A stretch of DNA of 54,061 nucleotides from Photobacterium phosphoreum (GCF_002954725.1 NZ_MSCQ01000001.1:279231-333291); one strand, 5' to 3'; positions 22,673-32,636 are shown, counted from the stretch's first letter. Made by a program: numbers and translations. Notes: generated from the letters alone by a model not told the origin.

Positions 22673-22693
22673 TTATTTAGGGAAAAGAGAACT

Positions 22694-23686
22694 ATGGCAA
22701 AAAATGAATTTGATATCATCAATTATTATTTCGCTCAACAACAATTGCAACGTGATGATGTCGTTTTAGCGATTGGTGATGATTGCGCATTAGTGGATGT
22801 GCCTGTTAATTATCATGTTGCGGTCAGTACCGATTCTTTGGTTGCTGGTACCCATTTTTTAGCCGATGCCGATCCTGCATTGGTTGCGTATAAAGCGTTA
22901 GCGTCGAATTTAAGTGATTTAGCCGCAATGGGAGCCACACCAGCATGGGTATCATTAGCGTTAACATTACCCACCATTGATGAAGCGTGGCTAGCGCCTT
23001 TTTGCCATAGTTTTTTTGAGTTAGCGAATAAGTATAATATTCAATTGATAGGTGGTGATACCACCAAGGGCCCATTGAGTATTACTTTAACCGTGCAAGG
23101 ATTAGTACCTCGGGGGCAGGCATTAACCCGCCGTGGTGCGCAAGTCGGTGATGATGTTTATGTTACTGGTGATCTTGGTGATAGTGCTGCAGGGCTTGCA
23201 TTAATCTTAAATCAATCGTCGTCACAACAATACAATGCTAACTTGGTGACAACACTTGTTGATCGGCATTTTAAAGCCCAGCCGCGGGTGAATGTGGGTG
23301 AGGCTTTGCGTGGTATTGCGTCGGCGGCATTGGATATCTCTGATGGTGTGATTGCCGATGTAAAACATATCGCTCAGGGATCTGAGGTCGCGATTGATAT
23401 TGATGTTGAGCAGTTACCGTTATCTGCTGAATTATTGGCTTTTTGTGGTGAAGATCGCCAACGAGCACAACAGTTAGCATTAACCAGCGGTGAAGAATAC
23501 GAACTGTGTTTTACAGCGTCAGTTGCCAATCGAGATGCATTAAAAGCGGCTTTAGCGCATACTAATGTGAAATATAGTTGCATTGGTAAAGTGAAAGCGG
23601 GTAGTGGTCTGTCATTACTGCAGTTAGGTAAACCACTAACGTGGCAATTATCTGGTTGGGATCATTTTGTCGAAACAAATAATTAA
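22694..23686 (+). CDS. thiL: Thiamine-monophosphate kinase
   Basis: This 330-aa ATP-dependent kinase converts TMP to the active cofactor TPP. The metal-binding motifs of the AIR-synthase-like fold are present: AIGDDCALV, AVSTDSLVAGTHF, LASNLSDLAAMGATP, GGDTTKGPLSI and ALDISDGVIADV. ATG 22694 (MAKNEFDII) gives the family N-terminus and has AAAAGAGA upstream; the longer frame would run back through the hairpin. It is followed 9 bp later by pgpA. Confidence 0.95.
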   Translation: MAKNEFDIINYYFAQQQLQRDDVVLAIGDDCALVDVPVNYHVAVSTDSLVAGTHFLADADPALVAYKALASNLSDLAAMGATPAWVSLALTLPTIDEAWLAPFCHSFFELANKYNIQLIGGDTTKGPLSITLTVQGLVPRGQALTRRGAQVGDDVYVTGDLGDSAAGLALILNQSSSQQYNANLVTTLVDRHFKAQPRVNVGEALRGIASAALDISDGVIADVKHIAQGSEVAIDIDVEQLPLSAELLAFCGEDRQRAQQLALTSGEEYELCFTASVANRDALKAALAHTNVKYSCIGKVKAGSGLSLLQLGKPLTWQLSGWDHFVETNN

Positions 23687-23695
23687 GGTATTCGC

Positions 23696-24184
23696 GTGAG
23701 CACAAATCCAAAAGATTTATTAAAAATGAACAATCCTTGGCACTTATTAGCCACAGGGTTTGGCAGTGGTTTAGCTAAATATATTCCTGGAACCATGGGA
23801 ACGCTGGCTGCAATTCCGCTATACCTTATTCTGGCTCAATTACCGTTTGGTTGGTATTTAGTGGCGGTATTGGTGGCGGCTCTGATCGGGATTCGAATTT
23901 GTCACATTACGTCTAATGACATGAAAGTGCATGATCATGGCAGTATTGTGTGGGATGAATTTGTTGGATTTTGGATCACAATGGCAGTAGCACCTACCGT
24001 GTCATGGAAATGGATATTAGCCGGTTTTATTTTATTCCGCTTTTTTGACATGTTAAAACCATGGCCAATCAGTTGGTTAGATAAACATGTCGAAGGTGGC
24101 TTTGGGATCATGATTGATGATGTTCTGGCTGGCTTTATGGCAATGATTTCGTTGTGGTTTGTTGGTTATTGGTTAGGTTTCTAA
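23696..24184 (+). CDS. pgpA: Phosphatidylglycerophosphatase A
   Basis: This 162-aa inner-membrane enzyme dephosphorylates phosphatidylglycerophosphate to phosphatidylglycerol. Characteristic motifs are FGSGLAKYIPGTMGTLAAIP, HDHGSIVWDEFVGFWIT and GGFGIMIDDVLAGFMA, with about four hydrophobic segments. GTG 23696 is the likely start; an internal ATG (23726, MNNPWHLLATGFG) is a shorter possibility. It is the last gene of the nrdR-rib-nus-thi cluster and converges on dxs across a shared terminator. Confidence 0.94.
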   Translation: MSTNPKDLLKMNNPWHLLATGFGSGLAKYIPGTMGTLAAIPLYLILAQLPFGWYLVAVLVAALIGIRICHITSNDMKVHDHGSIVWDEFVGFWITMAVAPTVSWKWILAGFILFRFFDMLKPWPISWLDKHVEGGFGIMIDDVLAGFMAMISLWFVGYWLGF

Positions 24185-24207
24185 GTTTCACCTTAACGAG
24201 CAAGCAA

Positions 24208-24247
24208 TAAAAAAGCCATGAATAGTTTATTCTTCATGGCTTTTTTT
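24208..24247. terminator. Bidirectional terminator between pgpA and dxs
   Basis: AAAAAAGCCATGAA ... TTCATGGCTTTTTTT: a 12-14-bp near-perfect stem with A- and T-tracts on the two sides, between convergent genes. Confidence 0.92.
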
Positions 24248-24282
24248 GATACTTTTTTTAGGCGAATAATGCTAATTCACAA

Positions 24283-26148
24283 TTATTGAGCAATGTACGC
24301 AAGGATTTGTTTTTCAATACCTGGGCCATCAAGTTCTAGCATCTGGTGTAACTCAGCTTGAGTACCTTGTTCAATGAAACGATCAGGTAGGCCAATAGTT
24401 AACACCGGTTTAATGCATTTTTGTTGCATCAAGAACTCAATCACACCGCTACCTGCACCGCCAGCAATGGCATTCTCTTCAACTGTTACTAACACATCGT
24501 GGGTAGCGGCAAGTTCAAGAATTAATGCTTCATCTAGAGGTTTTACAAACCGCATATCAGCGACAGTAGCATTTAAATTTTCAGCGGCATCTAAGCTATA
24601 GCCTAGCATTGCACCAAAGTTTAAAATAGCCACTTTCTCACCTTGACGACGAACAATACCTTTACCAATTTCAAGTGCTGTCATGGTGGTTTCAACTTCA
24701 GTCCCTAAGCCACAGCCACGCGGATAGCGTACTGCACTAGGACCTTGATGTTGATGGCCGGTATAAAGCATTTGACGACATTCGTTCTCATCGCTTGGCG
24801 CCATGATCACCATGTTGGGAATACAGCGCATAAAGCTAATATCAAATGCACCTTGGTGAGTTTGACCATCAGCACCCACTAATCCAGCACGATCAATCGC
24901 AAACATTACCGGTAAATTCATAATGGCAACATCATGAATGAGTTGGTCATAACCACGTTGTAAGAACGTTGAGTAAATTGCCACAATCGGATGATAACCA
25001 CCAATTGCCATACCACTTGCTAGGGTAACTGCGTGTTGTTCGGCAATCGCAACATCAAAATATTGGTCAGGGTATTCTTTTGAAAAGCGTACCATGCCAG
25101 AGCCTTCACGCATGGCTGGTGTAATCGCCATCAGCTTGTCGTCCACAGCCGCCATGTCACACAGCCAGTCACCAAAAATTTTAGAAAAAGTGGGGCTAGT
25201 ATTTTTGGCTTTAGGCAGAGGTTTTTCACTTAAATCAAATTTTGGAACGGCATGATAATTAATCGGATCGGCTTCTGCTGGTGCATAGCCTTTACCTTTT
25301 TTGGTCATGATATGTAGAAATTGCGGCCCTTTAAGGTGACGCATATTTTTGAGTGTTTTCACTAACTCATCAATATCATGACCATCAATGGGACCAATAT
25401 AATTAAAGCCAAGCTCTTCAAACATCGTACTTGGAACAACCATACCTTTAATATGTTCTTCTGCGCGTTTAACGATTTCTTTAATCGGTGGCGCATTAGA
25501 CAGTACTTTTTTGCCACTTTCACGAATAGAAGCGTAAAAGTTACCTGACAGTAAATGGGCTAAGTGGTTACTTAAACCACCAACATTTTCAGAAATAGAC
25601 ATCTCGTTGTCATTGAGAATAACTAACATATCACTGTGTATGTCACCAGCGTGGTTCATGGCTTCAAACGCCATGCCAGCGGTAAGTGCACCATCGCCAA
25701 TAATGCTGACAACTTTACGCCCTAGCCCTTCTTTTTCTGCTGCAATCGCCATGCCTAAGCCGGCACTGATTGAGGTAGAAGAGTGGCCTACTGACAATAC
25801 ATCGTATTCACTCTCGTCACGCCAAGGAAAAGGATGCAGCCCATCTTTTTGGCGAATAGTTGACATCTTATCGCGACGACCCGTTAAAATCTTATGTGGG
25901 TAAGCTTGATGACCAACATCCCAGATCACATGATCAAATGGGGTATTATAGACATAGTGAAGCGCAACGGTCAGTTCGACTGTACCGAGTCCGGAGGCAA
26001 AGTGGCCGCTAGTTTGGCTAACCGTCTTGAGTAAATAAGTACGTAACTCATTACAGACTTGAGGCAGACTTTCTGCGGGCAATAATCGTAATTCATCTGG
26101 CGTATTTGCTAATGCGAGATGCGGGTATTTTGAGATATCCAAAGTCAT
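24283..26148 (-). CDS. dxs: 1-deoxy-D-xylulose-5-phosphate synthase
   Basis: This 621-aa thiamine-diphosphate enzyme condenses pyruvate and glyceraldehyde 3-phosphate, the first step of the MEP isoprenoid pathway and a branch to thiamine and pyridoxal. The TPP/Mg motif is [18 protein letters not shown]...LNDNEMSIS. The transketolase pyrimidine domain carries [17 protein letters not shown] and [21 protein letters not shown], and the C-terminal domain [19 protein letters not shown]. It is 24 bp downstream of ispA in the xseB-ispA-dxs operon. Confidence 0.97.
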   Translation of the reverse strand: MTLDISKYPHLALANTPDELRLLPAESLPQVCNELRTYLLKTVSQTSGHFASGLGTVELTVALHYVYNTPFDHVIWDVGHQAYPHKILTGRRDKMSTIRQKDGLHPFPWRDESEYDVLSVGHSSTSISAGLGMAIAAEKEGLGRKVVSIIGDGALTAGMAFEAMNHAGDIHSDMLVILNDNEMSISENVGGLSNHLAHLLSGNFYASIRESGKKVLSNAPPIKEIVKRAEEHIKGMVVPSTMFEELGFNYIGPIDGHDIDELVKTLKNMRHLKGPQFLHIMTKKGKGYAPAEADPINYHAVPKFDLSEKPLPKAKNTSPTFSKIFGDWLCDMAAVDDKLMAITPAMREGSGMVRFSKEYPDQYFDVAIAEQHAVTLASGMAIGGYHPIVAIYSTFLQRGYDQLIHDVAIMNLPVMFAIDRAGLVGADGQTHQGAFDISFMRCIPNMVIMAPSDENECRQMLYTGHQHQGPSAVRYPRGCGLGTEVETTMTALEIGKGIVRRQGEKVAILNFGAMLGYSLDAAENLNATVADMRFVKPLDEALILELAATHDVLVTVEENAIAGGAGSGVIEFLMQQKCIKPVLTIGLPDRFIEQGTQAELHQMLELDGPGIEKQILAYIAQ

Positions 26149-26172
26149 AACTGTTCGGCGCTTTTACTTATT

Positions 26173-27075
26173 TTAGTTATTGCGCTCGATAACATATCGG
26201 GCAAAAACTTCCAATTGATAGGTATTGTAAGGTATTGCTGCTAACGCTTGTAGCGCCTCTTGATAAAGTTGTTGCGCTTTTTGTTGTGCGCCCTCTAGCC
26301 CAAGTAGTGCTGGGTAGGTACTTTTATCAAGCTCAATATCTGAGCCTTGAGGTTTGCCTAACGTTTCAGTGTCGCTGATAACATCTAAAATGTCATCTTG
26401 AACTTGAAATGCAAGGCCAATAGCGTCGGCATACTTATCTAGCTGAGGTAGAACTTGACGTCCTTTGTCGCCAGCAGCTAGTGCACCTAGGCGAACGGCA
26501 CAACGGATTAATGCGCCTGTTTTGTGTTTATGTATTAATTCTAGTTGCTCAAGACCAACATGTTGGCCTTCTGCTTCTAAATCTAGTGCTTGTCCAAGAC
26601 ACATGCCAGCAGCACCAGAGGCTTGAGCTAATTCACTGACCATGGCAATGCGTTGTTGATGTCCTTCTGGACTCAATCGGCCTTGGGCAATAATCTCAAA
26701 AGCTAATGTTTGTAAGGCATCACCCGCTAAAATAGCGATCGCCTCATTAAATGCAATATGACAAGTCGGTTGGCCGCGGCGTAAGGCATCATTATCCATG
26801 GCGGGTAAATCGTCATGAATTAACGAATATGCATGAATGCATTCAACAGCCGCCGCCGCAGTATCGAGATCATCATAATCGACCCCCAACATTTCACCTG
26901 TTACATATGTCAGGTAAGGGCGTGCGCGCTTGCCACCGAGTAGAGTACCATGCTTCATTGCTTCTAGCAGGGTTTGATCTGAAAAAGGTTGTTTTGTTAA
27001 CCAATCTATTAAGCATTGGTTATTACGTTGTTGCAGCGTTTTAAGCGTCTGCGATAGCGGTACACTATTCGTCAT
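26173..27075 (-). CDS. ispA: Farnesyl diphosphate synthase (geranyltranstransferase)
   Basis: This 300-aa prenyltransferase makes farnesyl diphosphate from DMAPP and two IPP. The first aspartate-rich motif is LIHDDLPAMDND and the second is QVQDDILDVISD; GGKRARPYL is the upstream IPP-binding motif. I prefer ATG 27075 (MTNSVPLSQTL), which overlaps the end of xseB; a TTG at 27087 is in frame. It feeds quinone and undecaprenyl synthesis and is cotranscribed with xseB and dxs. Confidence 0.95.
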   Translation of the reverse strand: MTNSVPLSQTLKTLQQRNNQCLIDWLTKQPFSDQTLLEAMKHGTLLGGKRARPYLTYVTGEMLGVDYDDLDTAAAAVECIHAYSLIHDDLPAMDNDALRRGQPTCHIAFNEAIAILAGDALQTLAFEIIAQGRLSPEGHQQRIAMVSELAQASGAAGMCLGQALDLEAEGQHVGLEQLELIHKHKTGALIRCAVRLGALAAGDKGRQVLPQLDKYADAIGLAFQVQDDILDVISDTETLGKPQGSDIELDKSTYPALLGLEGAQQKAQQLYQEALQALAAIPYNTYQLEVFARYVIERNN

Positions 27076-27310
27076 GGCTTGGCTCAAAGTCTGTTAGTGG
27101 TGCATTATCGTCAGCGCGTAATAGGATTTCTACTCGCTGCTCTGCTTGGGTTAACTTTAACTGACTGTTACGAGCCAATGAAATACCACGCTCAAATTTC
27201 TTTAGCGCGTCTTCCAGTGGGATATCACCCGATTCTAGTTCATTGACAATGGCATCTAGCTCATCAAGTGCGGCTTCGAATGCCATATTTTCTGGTTTTT
27301 TTGCTGCCAT
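27065..27310 (-). CDS. xseB: Exodeoxyribonuclease VII small subunit
   Basis: This 81-aa helical-hairpin protein is the small subunit of exonuclease VII and joins the XseA core. The sequence FEAALDELDAIVNELESGDIPLEDALKKFERGISLARNSQLKLTQAEQRVEIL is family-typical. ATG 27310 (MAAKKPENM) fits the usual length and has GAGTGA upstream; a TTG-initiated frame to 27337 is less likely. The C-terminus overlaps ispA by 11 bases. It leads the xseB-ispA-dxs operon. Confidence 0.94.
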   Translation of the reverse strand: MAAKKPENMAFEAALDELDAIVNELESGDIPLEDALKKFERGISLARNSQLKLTQAEQRVEILLRADDNAPLTDFEPSHDE

Positions 27311-27664
27311 ATCATTTTCACTCTTATCTAGGTGCAAGAAAAATAACGTAGTGACTATCTAAGGTCAAATTATGTCACAGTAATCTGTGCCACAGACAGT
27401 AGTTTTCATCGTTGATAACGATAAAAATCACTTAATAATAGAAATAAAACCCTAAATGAAACGTGATGATGGTCGATAAAGAGTTAGCTTGCGGTAGATA
27501 GTGCTATTGATGTTTATCCTATGGTCGCAATATTTTGTTTTATGGGCGATATGGCGCTGTTATTTAATGAACAGTGAACAATATCCTATAAATTATTGTT
27601 CTATGTTAATTGGCTGTCAGATCGTTAGATTAATCATCAAAAAGGACAGTTAAGGAGACTTTGC
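27311..27664. other. xseB-pomA divergent intergenic region
   Basis: These 354 bp hold the promoters of xseB (leftward) and pomA (rightward) and no gene. TTAATG (27564-27569), 17-bp spacer, TATAAA (27587-27592) is a weak candidate promoter for pomAB. Alternating CACAG/CTGTG words near 27376-27394 form small palindromes of unknown meaning. No convincing sigma-28 site was seen. Confidence 0.45.
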
Positions 27665-28426
27665 GTGGATTTGGCAACACTGATTGGATTATTTGGTGCG
27701 TTCGCTTTTATTTTAATGGCGATGCTCGTAGGCGGTGATTTGGTGATGTTTGCTGATACATCGTCAGTCTTCATTGTTATTGGTGGTAGCTTATTTGTGG
27801 TACTGATGAAATATAATGTCAGTCAGTTTTTTGGCGCCGCTAAGATTGCTGCTAAAGCGTTTATATTTAAAACTGATAAACCCGATGATCTTATCGCTCA
27901 AATTGTCACGATGGCAGATTCTGCACGAAAAGGTGGCTTTTTAGCGCTTGAAGAAATGGAAGTCGAAAATCCTTTTTTACGCAAAGGCATTGATTTACTT
28001 GTTGATGGTCATGATGCCGATACGGTGCGAATGATGTTAAGAAAAGACATTGCCTTAACCAATGAGCGCCATGAACAAGGGGCGAGTATTTTTTCATCGT
28101 TAGGTGATGTTGCGCCAGCAATGGGAATGATTGGCACCCTAATTGGCTTGGTCGCAATGCTGTCGAATATGGATGATCCTAAATCAATTGGTCCAGCAAT
28201 GGCTGTAGCATTGTTAACCACATTATATGGTTCTATCTTGGCGAATATGGTGGCATTACCTATCGCCGATAAATTGATGCTACGTAAAAATGAAGAACGC
28301 TTGAATCGACTGTTGATCCTTGATGGGGTATTGGCTATTCAAGAAGGCCAAAATCCGCGAGTGATAGATAGTTATTTAAAAAATTATCTGCATGAGAAAA
28401 AACGTCGCTTAAATTTTGATGAATAA
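27665..28426 (+). CDS. pomA: Flagellar motor stator protein PomA (sodium-driven)
   Basis: This 253-aa inner-membrane protein forms the PomA5B2 stator unit that converts sodium influx into torque on the polar flagellum. Four transmembrane segments are visible: two at the N-terminus (about 4-22 and 30-50) and two around DVAPAMGMIGTLIGLVAML and MAVALLTTLYGSILANMVALP. The cytoplasmic loop between them (about 55-150) holds the charged residues that contact FliG. The start is GTG 27665 behind a strong AAGGAG. The sequence is the vibrio PomA type rather than proton-type MotA. pomB follows 9 bp later. Confidence 0.96.
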   Translation: MDLATLIGLFGAFAFILMAMLVGGDLVMFADTSSVFIVIGGSLFVVLMKYNVSQFFGAAKIAAKAFIFKTDKPDDLIAQIVTMADSARKGGFLALEEMEVENPFLRKGIDLLVDGHDADTVRMMLRKDIALTNERHEQGASIFSSLGDVAPAMGMIGTLIGLVAMLSNMDDPKSIGPAMAVALLTTLYGSILANMVALPIADKLMLRKNEERLNRLLILDGVLAIQEGQNPRVIDSYLKNYLHEKKRRLNFDE

Positions 28427-28435
28427 GAGCTAACG

Positions 28436-29344
28436 ATGGATTCTTTACCACCAAAGTATAAAAAGGGTTCGCCACCATGGATGGCAACTTTTGCGGATCT
28501 AGCAACGCTGTTGATGTGCTTTTTCGTCTTGCTGTTATCATTTTCTGAAATGGATGTACTAAAATTTCAACAAATTGCGGGCTCGATGAAAAATGCTTTT
28601 GGGGTTCAAAATGTATTAAATGTTAATGATATTCCCAAAGGCACCAGTGTTATCGCCCAAGAATTTCGACCAGGTCGTCCAGAGCCAACCCCGATTGAAG
28701 TGATTATGCAGCAGACGATAGATATCACTAAAAACGGATTAGATTTTCAAGTAGGTCATGCCGAACGTGAAGGGGGATCGCGTAAAGATGTTAGCACATT
28801 AGATAGTGGTAACAATGATCAGACCTCTGAACAACCTCAGCAGCAACAAGAACAGTCTCAAGCACAAGCAGAGATAACGGAAGCATTAACCCAAGCGTTA
28901 GCACGAGAGATCAGTGACAATACAGTAGAAATTGAATCGTTTGGACAGCAGTTGGTGATCCGCATTAAAGAAAAAGGTGCGTTTCCAGAGGGGTCTGCAT
29001 TTTTGCAGCCTAAATTTATTCCGCTTATTCAGCAAGTGACTGAGTTAGTAAAAGATGTACCCGGTATGATTCGAATCAGTGGTCATACTGATAACCAACC
29101 CCTAGATTCTGAACTTTACCGTTCAAATTGGGATATATCATCGCAACGTGCTGTTTCCGTTGCTCAAGCGATGGAGCAAGTAAAAGGCTTTGATCGCCAA
29201 CGGATGCGGGTTGTTGGTATGGCAGATACTGCGCCGCTTGCGGATAATAAAACCTCGCAAGGTCGAAGTCGTAATCGGCGGGTTGAAATTTCGATCGTAC
29301 AAGGTAAACCGCATTATTCTGAGGACGTCAGCGCCAAAAAATAA
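28436..29344 (+). CDS. pomB: Flagellar motor stator protein PomB (sodium-driven)
   Basis: This 302-aa partner of PomA has one N-terminal transmembrane segment (PPWMATFADLATLLMCFFVLLLSF). It holds the ion-binding Asp21, equivalent to Asp24 of the Vibrio alginolyticus protein. A plug and linker region rich in Gln (QPQQQQEQSQAQAE, about 135-150) leads to a C-terminal OmpA-like peptidoglycan-binding domain (ISGHTDNQPLDSELYRSNWDISSQRA ... GRSRNRRVEI). It anchors the stator to the cell wall. Sodium coupling is inferred from the family; it agrees with the Na+-NQR pump encoded further along. Confidence 0.96.
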   Translation: MDSLPPKYKKGSPPWMATFADLATLLMCFFVLLLSFSEMDVLKFQQIAGSMKNAFGVQNVLNVNDIPKGTSVIAQEFRPGRPEPTPIEVIMQQTIDITKNGLDFQVGHAEREGGSRKDVSTLDSGNNDQTSEQPQQQQEQSQAQAEITEALTQALAREISDNTVEIESFGQQLVIRIKEKGAFPEGSAFLQPKFIPLIQQVTELVKDVPGMIRISGHTDNQPLDSELYRSNWDISSQRAVSVAQAMEQVKGFDRQRMRVVGMADTAPLADNKTSQGRSRNRRVEISIVQGKPHYSEDVSAKK

Positions 29345-29470
29345 TCAGTGATGGTTTTTTTAGCGTGATATTTGCTGGTTGGCATGATTATGACTAAGGT
29401 AAACACTACATAAATACCAATAATAATCGCGTGACTCCGTAAGATAAGTGATGCTGTTAGCATATCCTTG

Positions 29471-29499
29471 TTTCAGTGGCAGACACCTTGCTGTATAAT
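29471..29499 (+). promoter_or_regulatory. Candidate sigma-70 promoter of thiI
   Basis: TTTCAG (29471-29476), 17-bp spacer, TATAAT (29494-29499): a perfect -10 with a weak -35, 70 bp upstream of the thiI ATG. Confidence 0.6.
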
Positions 29500-29511
29500 T
29501 TGCGCCTTTAA

Positions 29512-29545
29512 TTCCGTTTGGTACTTTATTCTGTTTGGTACTTTA
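29512..29545 (+). repeat. 17-bp tandem duplication in the thiI 5' leader
   Basis: TTCCGTTTGGTACTTTA (29512-29528) is followed at once by TTCTGTTTGGTACTTTA (29529-29545), one mismatch in 17. It lies between the -10 box and the thiI start, within the likely untranslated leader. Confidence 0.85.
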
Positions 29546-29568
29546 GACCCAGTGAAGCGAAGTGTGTT

Positions 29569-31020
29569 ATGAAATTTATAGTTAAACCACATCCAGAGAT
29601 TTTTGTTAAAAGTGATTCAGTACGTAAGCGTTTTATCAAAATTCTTGAGTCTAACCTGCGCATTATTTTAAAGCGTCAGTCTGAGTCTGTTAGCGTTTAT
29701 AACCGTCGTTTTTCGTTAGAAGTGAACGAACCTGATGAAACTAAACGCGACATGGTGCTTGCAGTCTTAACGCAAACGCCTGGTATTCACCATTCACTTG
29801 AAGTTCAACAGACGGAATTTACTGATCTTCATAATATCTTTGAGAAAACACTAGAACTTGTTGGTGATAGTCTTGAAGGTAAAACATTCTGTGTACGCGC
29901 AAAGCGTGTGGGTAAACATGACTTTACCTCGATTGAAGCAGAACGTTATGTTGGTGGTGGTCTTAATCAAGCGATTGAGTCTGCAAAAGTAAAACTTAAA
30001 AAACCTGACATTACGGTTAATATTGAAATTGAAAATAACTTACTTAACCAGGTGTTATTCCGCCATAAAGGTTTAGGTGGTTTCCCGCTTGGTACTCAGG
30101 AAGATGTATTAAGCCTGATTTCTGGTGGTTTTGATTCGGGCGTTTCAAGTTACCTTCATATTAAACGTGGCAGTAAAGTACATTACTGTTTCTTTAATCT
30201 TGGTGGTCCTGTCCATGAGATTGGTGTTAAGCAAGTTTCCCATTTCTTATGGAAAAAATACGGTTCATCTGCCAAAGTTAAATTCATTGCAGTTGATTTT
30301 GATCCTGTTGTTGGCGAGATCTTAGAAAAAGTCGATGATGGTCAAATGGGCGTGATCCTTAAGCGTATGTTTATGCGTGCTGCGGGTCGTGTTGCTGAGA
30401 AGTTTGGTATTCAAGCATTAGTGACGGGTGAAGCGTTAGGTCAAGTATCTAGTCAAACGCTAACGAATTTACGTCATATTGATAACGTGACAGATACTTT
30501 GATTCTGCGTCCACTGATCAACTGGGATAAAGAAGATATTATCGATGTCTCGCGTCAGATTGGTACCGAAGATTTTGCGGCAACGATGCCAGAATTTTGT
30601 GGTGTGATTTCAAAGAGCCCAACAGTTAAAGCTGTAAAATCAAAGCTTGAGATTGAAGAAGCTAAATTTGATTTTACTATTCTTGATCGCGTTATAGATG
30701 AGGCACGAGTGATGGATATTCGTGAAATCGAAAAACAGAGCCAAGAACAAGCCCCTGAAATTGAACTCGTCGAGCAAATCTTAGAAGATGCTGTGGTACT
30801 TGATATTCGTAGCCCAGATGAAGAAGATGAAAGTCCGCTTGAATTAGACGGTATAGAAGTGAAGCATATTCCATTCTATAAGTTAGCGACTCAATTTGGT
30901 GACTTACCAAAAGATAAGACTTACTTACTTTACTGTGCCCATGGTGTGATGAGTCGTTTACAAGCCTTATACTTGAAAGAGAATGGCTTCGAAAACGTAA
31001 AAGTGTATCGCCCATTATAA
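29569..31020 (+). CDS. thiI: tRNA 4-thiouridine synthase / sulfur transferase ThiI
   Basis: This 483-aa enzyme makes 4-thiouridine-8 in tRNA (a near-UV sensor) and delivers sulfur for the thiamine thiazole. It has an N-terminal ferredoxin-like domain, then THUMP (about 60-165). A PP-loop ATPase follows with [11 protein letters not shown], adenylating U8. The C-terminal rhodanese domain has the persulfide Cys456 in [10 protein letters not shown]. Cys344 ([12 protein letters not shown]), which forms a disulfide with it, is also present. ATG 29569 ([12 protein letters not shown]) is the conserved start; the longer frame runs back through the leader repeat. It has its own promoter and ends at a strong terminator. 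Confidence 0.96.
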   Translation: MKFIVKPHPEIFVKSDSVRKRFIKILESNLRIILKRQSESVSVYNRRFSLEVNEPDETKRDMVLAVLTQTPGIHHSLEVQQTEFTDLHNIFEKTLELVGDSLEGKTFCVRAKRVGKHDFTSIEAERYVGGGLNQAIESAKVKLKKPDITVNIEIENNLLNQVLFRHKGLGGFPLGTQEDVLSLISGGFDSGVSSYLHIKRGSKVHYCFFNLGGPVHEIGVKQVSHFLWKKYGSSAKVKFIAVDFDPVVGEILEKVDDGQMGVILKRMFMRAAGRVAEKFGIQALVTGEALGQVSSQTLTNLRHIDNVTDTLILRPLINWDKEDIIDVSRQIGTEDFAATMPEFCGVISKSPTVKAVKSKLEIEEAKFDFTILDRVIDEARVMDIREIEKQSQEQAPEIELVEQILEDAVVLDIRSPDEEDESPLELDGIEVKHIPFYKLATQFGDLPKDKTYLLYCAHGVMSRLQALYLKENGFENVKVYRPL

Positions 31021-31068
31021 TTTAAATAAATGACATATTGGCAGGAGTAACTCTGTCGTTATGACATT

Positions 31069-31108
31069 AAAAAAGCCCTTAATGATCTGATCATTGAGGG
31101 CTTTTTTT
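31069..31108. terminator. Bidirectional terminator between thiI and yajL
   Basis: AAAAAAGCCCTTAATGATC pairs with GATCATTGAGGGCTTTTTT: a long stem with A/T tracts on both sides, between convergent genes. Confidence 0.92.
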
Positions 31109-31129
31109 ATGCTAAAAACAAGATGATTA

Positions 31130-31738
31130 TTAACGCTCAGGCATAATATCGTAATGCATATTTGGCCACACAACCATTGATTCAGCGATAGTCGCTGTTT
31201 TGGCTTTGTTGGTGAGTTGAGTAACGATATCAAGCGCAAATTCTTGGGCAGTGCCCGGACCTTGGCTGGTCAGTAATTGCGCATGCTTGTCATAAACCAC
31301 GCGCTTAGGACGTAATTGTGCCGCTGGAATTTGATCATGAAAAGCGGGGTGACAGGTCATTAACGCTTTAGTAAACATGTCATTAGCAGCAAACATAATC
31401 GCAGGAGTCGCACAAATAGCGGCGATTAATTTACCATCATAATGGTGCTGTTTAACAAACTCGACCACCAATGGACTATCACGGAAATGTTCTGCACCTG
31501 CTACACCACCCGGTAATACCACGGCATCAAATTGTTCATCGGCAATAGCGATCAATGCGGTATCGGCCACCAATTTAATGCCGCGCGAGCCATCGACAAT
31601 TAATGCGCCATCTTCTGCAGCACTGGCAACCGTTACATCAAATTGAGCTCGTTTTAAAATTGCGATAGTGTTAATCGCTTCCATCTCTTCAGTGCCGGGG
31701 GCAATACACACTACGATTCGAGGACATAATTCATTCAT
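31130..31738 (-). CDS. yajL: DJ-1/PfpI-family protein YajL
   Basis: This 202-aa cytosolic protein of the DJ-1 superfamily is related to E. coli YajL, a thiol-stress protein or chaperone reported to act on glycated substrates. The nucleophilic cysteine is Cys109 in AAICATPAIMF. The acidic partner is in PGTEEMEAI, and VVLPGGVAGAEHFRDS is the usual flavodoxin-like turn. It overlaps panE by 8 bases, so the two are translationally coupled. It was formerly annotated as thiJ, but a direct thiamine role is not supported. Confidence 0.92.
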   Translation of the reverse strand: MNELCPRIVVCIAPGTEEMEAINTIAILKRAQFDVTVASAAEDGALIVDGSRGIKLVADTALIAIADEQFDAVVLPGGVAGAEHFRDSPLVVEFVKQHHYDGKLIAAICATPAIMFAANDMFTKALMTCHPAFHDQIPAAQLRPKRVVYDKHAQLLTSQGPGTAQEFALDIVTQLTNKAKTATIAESMVVWPNMHYDIMPER

Positions 31739-32636
31739 GGTCTTGTGACTCCCTATGTTTAATCGCCTGCCACAGTTGCTGATTTACTGGTGTATTAATG
31801 TGGTGGTGCTGGGCTTGTTGGACTAAATAACCGCTAATATAGTCGATTTCTGTTAAGCGGTGATGATAAATATCACGATTCATTGATGAATAGTTATTTG
31901 CGGTTGCCTTGATAACAGTATCGACTTGGTGACGTAATTGTTGTGGGGTAGTGCTAAAACCTTCGGCAGTCATTACTTGGGCGACTTCGAAGCAAATACT
32001 GTCTAGCGGTGAGTGATAGCAAGAGTGTGCTAAGTCACCATTGGAGCATTGATTTATGGCTGTCAGTGGATTAATGGCACAATTGATGGCCAGTTTTTGC
32101 CAAAGAGGCTGATAGATAGTGGCATGCCATTGGCTCGGGGATAATGCCGCATTAAACAGCCCTGCTATATGGGATTGAGCTTGTGCTTGCTCGTTGATTG
32201 CCCCGAGCCATGTTTGACCTAAACCTGTGTGTTGGATTGTTGTAGGGGTCGGTTTAAATGCAGCTTGAGAGGTAGTGGCATAGATAATTGGGTTATGCGG
32301 TAATAACTGTTGAACTTGTTGCTGGCTACCAATGCCGTTATGCATAATAACCACCACACAATCAGTGCTCAAATAAGGCAAGAGTGGGGTAAGTGCTGTG
32401 ATGACTTGAAATGCTTTGACGGTAACAATCAGTAACTCACTGGCTGCGAGAGCATGTGGATCATTACAGTTGAAATGATAGTTATTTGTTGTGGTTGACG
32501 AGGTTAACTCACTAAAATGGAGTGTTGTTTCTGTCTCAGAATTTCTGGTCCATAACTGCACATTGTGTTGCTGTTGGGTTAGTTTTATTGCCCACAGTGC
32601 GCCAATCGCACCAGCACCTAACAGGGTTATGTTCAC
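31731..32636 (-). CDS. panE: 2-dehydropantoate 2-reductase
   Basis: This 301-aa NADPH-dependent enzyme reduces ketopantoate to pantoate in pantothenate/CoA synthesis. The N-terminal Rossmann motif is MNITLLGAGAIGALWA. The catalytic lysine is probably in LWQKLAINCAINPLTAI, and family motifs include VVIMHNGIGSQQQVQ. Length matches the family. It is followed by yajL with an 8-base overlap. It is the usual ApbA/PanE pairing seen in vibrios. Confidence 0.92.
   Translation of the reverse strand: MNITLLGAGAIGALWAIKLTQQQHNVQLWTRNSETETTLHFSELTSSTTTNNYHFNCNDPHALAASELLIVTVKAFQVITALTPLLPYLSTDCVVVIMHNGIGSQQQVQQLLPHNPIIYATTSQAAFKPTPTTIQHTGLGQTWLGAINEQAQAQSHIAGLFNAALSPSQWHATIYQPLWQKLAINCAINPLTAINQCSNGDLAHSCYHSPLDSICFEVAQVMTAEGFSTTPQQLRHQVDTVIKATANNYSSMNRDIYHHRLTEIDYISGYLVQQAQHHHINTPVNQQLWQAIKHRESQDHE

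Noticed and set aside
27385..27399. Possible LexA box CTGT...ACAG upstream of pomA
   Set aside because: The spacer is 7 rather than 8 bases and the core is not A/T-rich.
27338..27664. Sigma-28 promoter for pomAB
   Set aside because: TAAA at about 27477 and GCGATA-like words were seen, but no pair has the right spacing and sequence.
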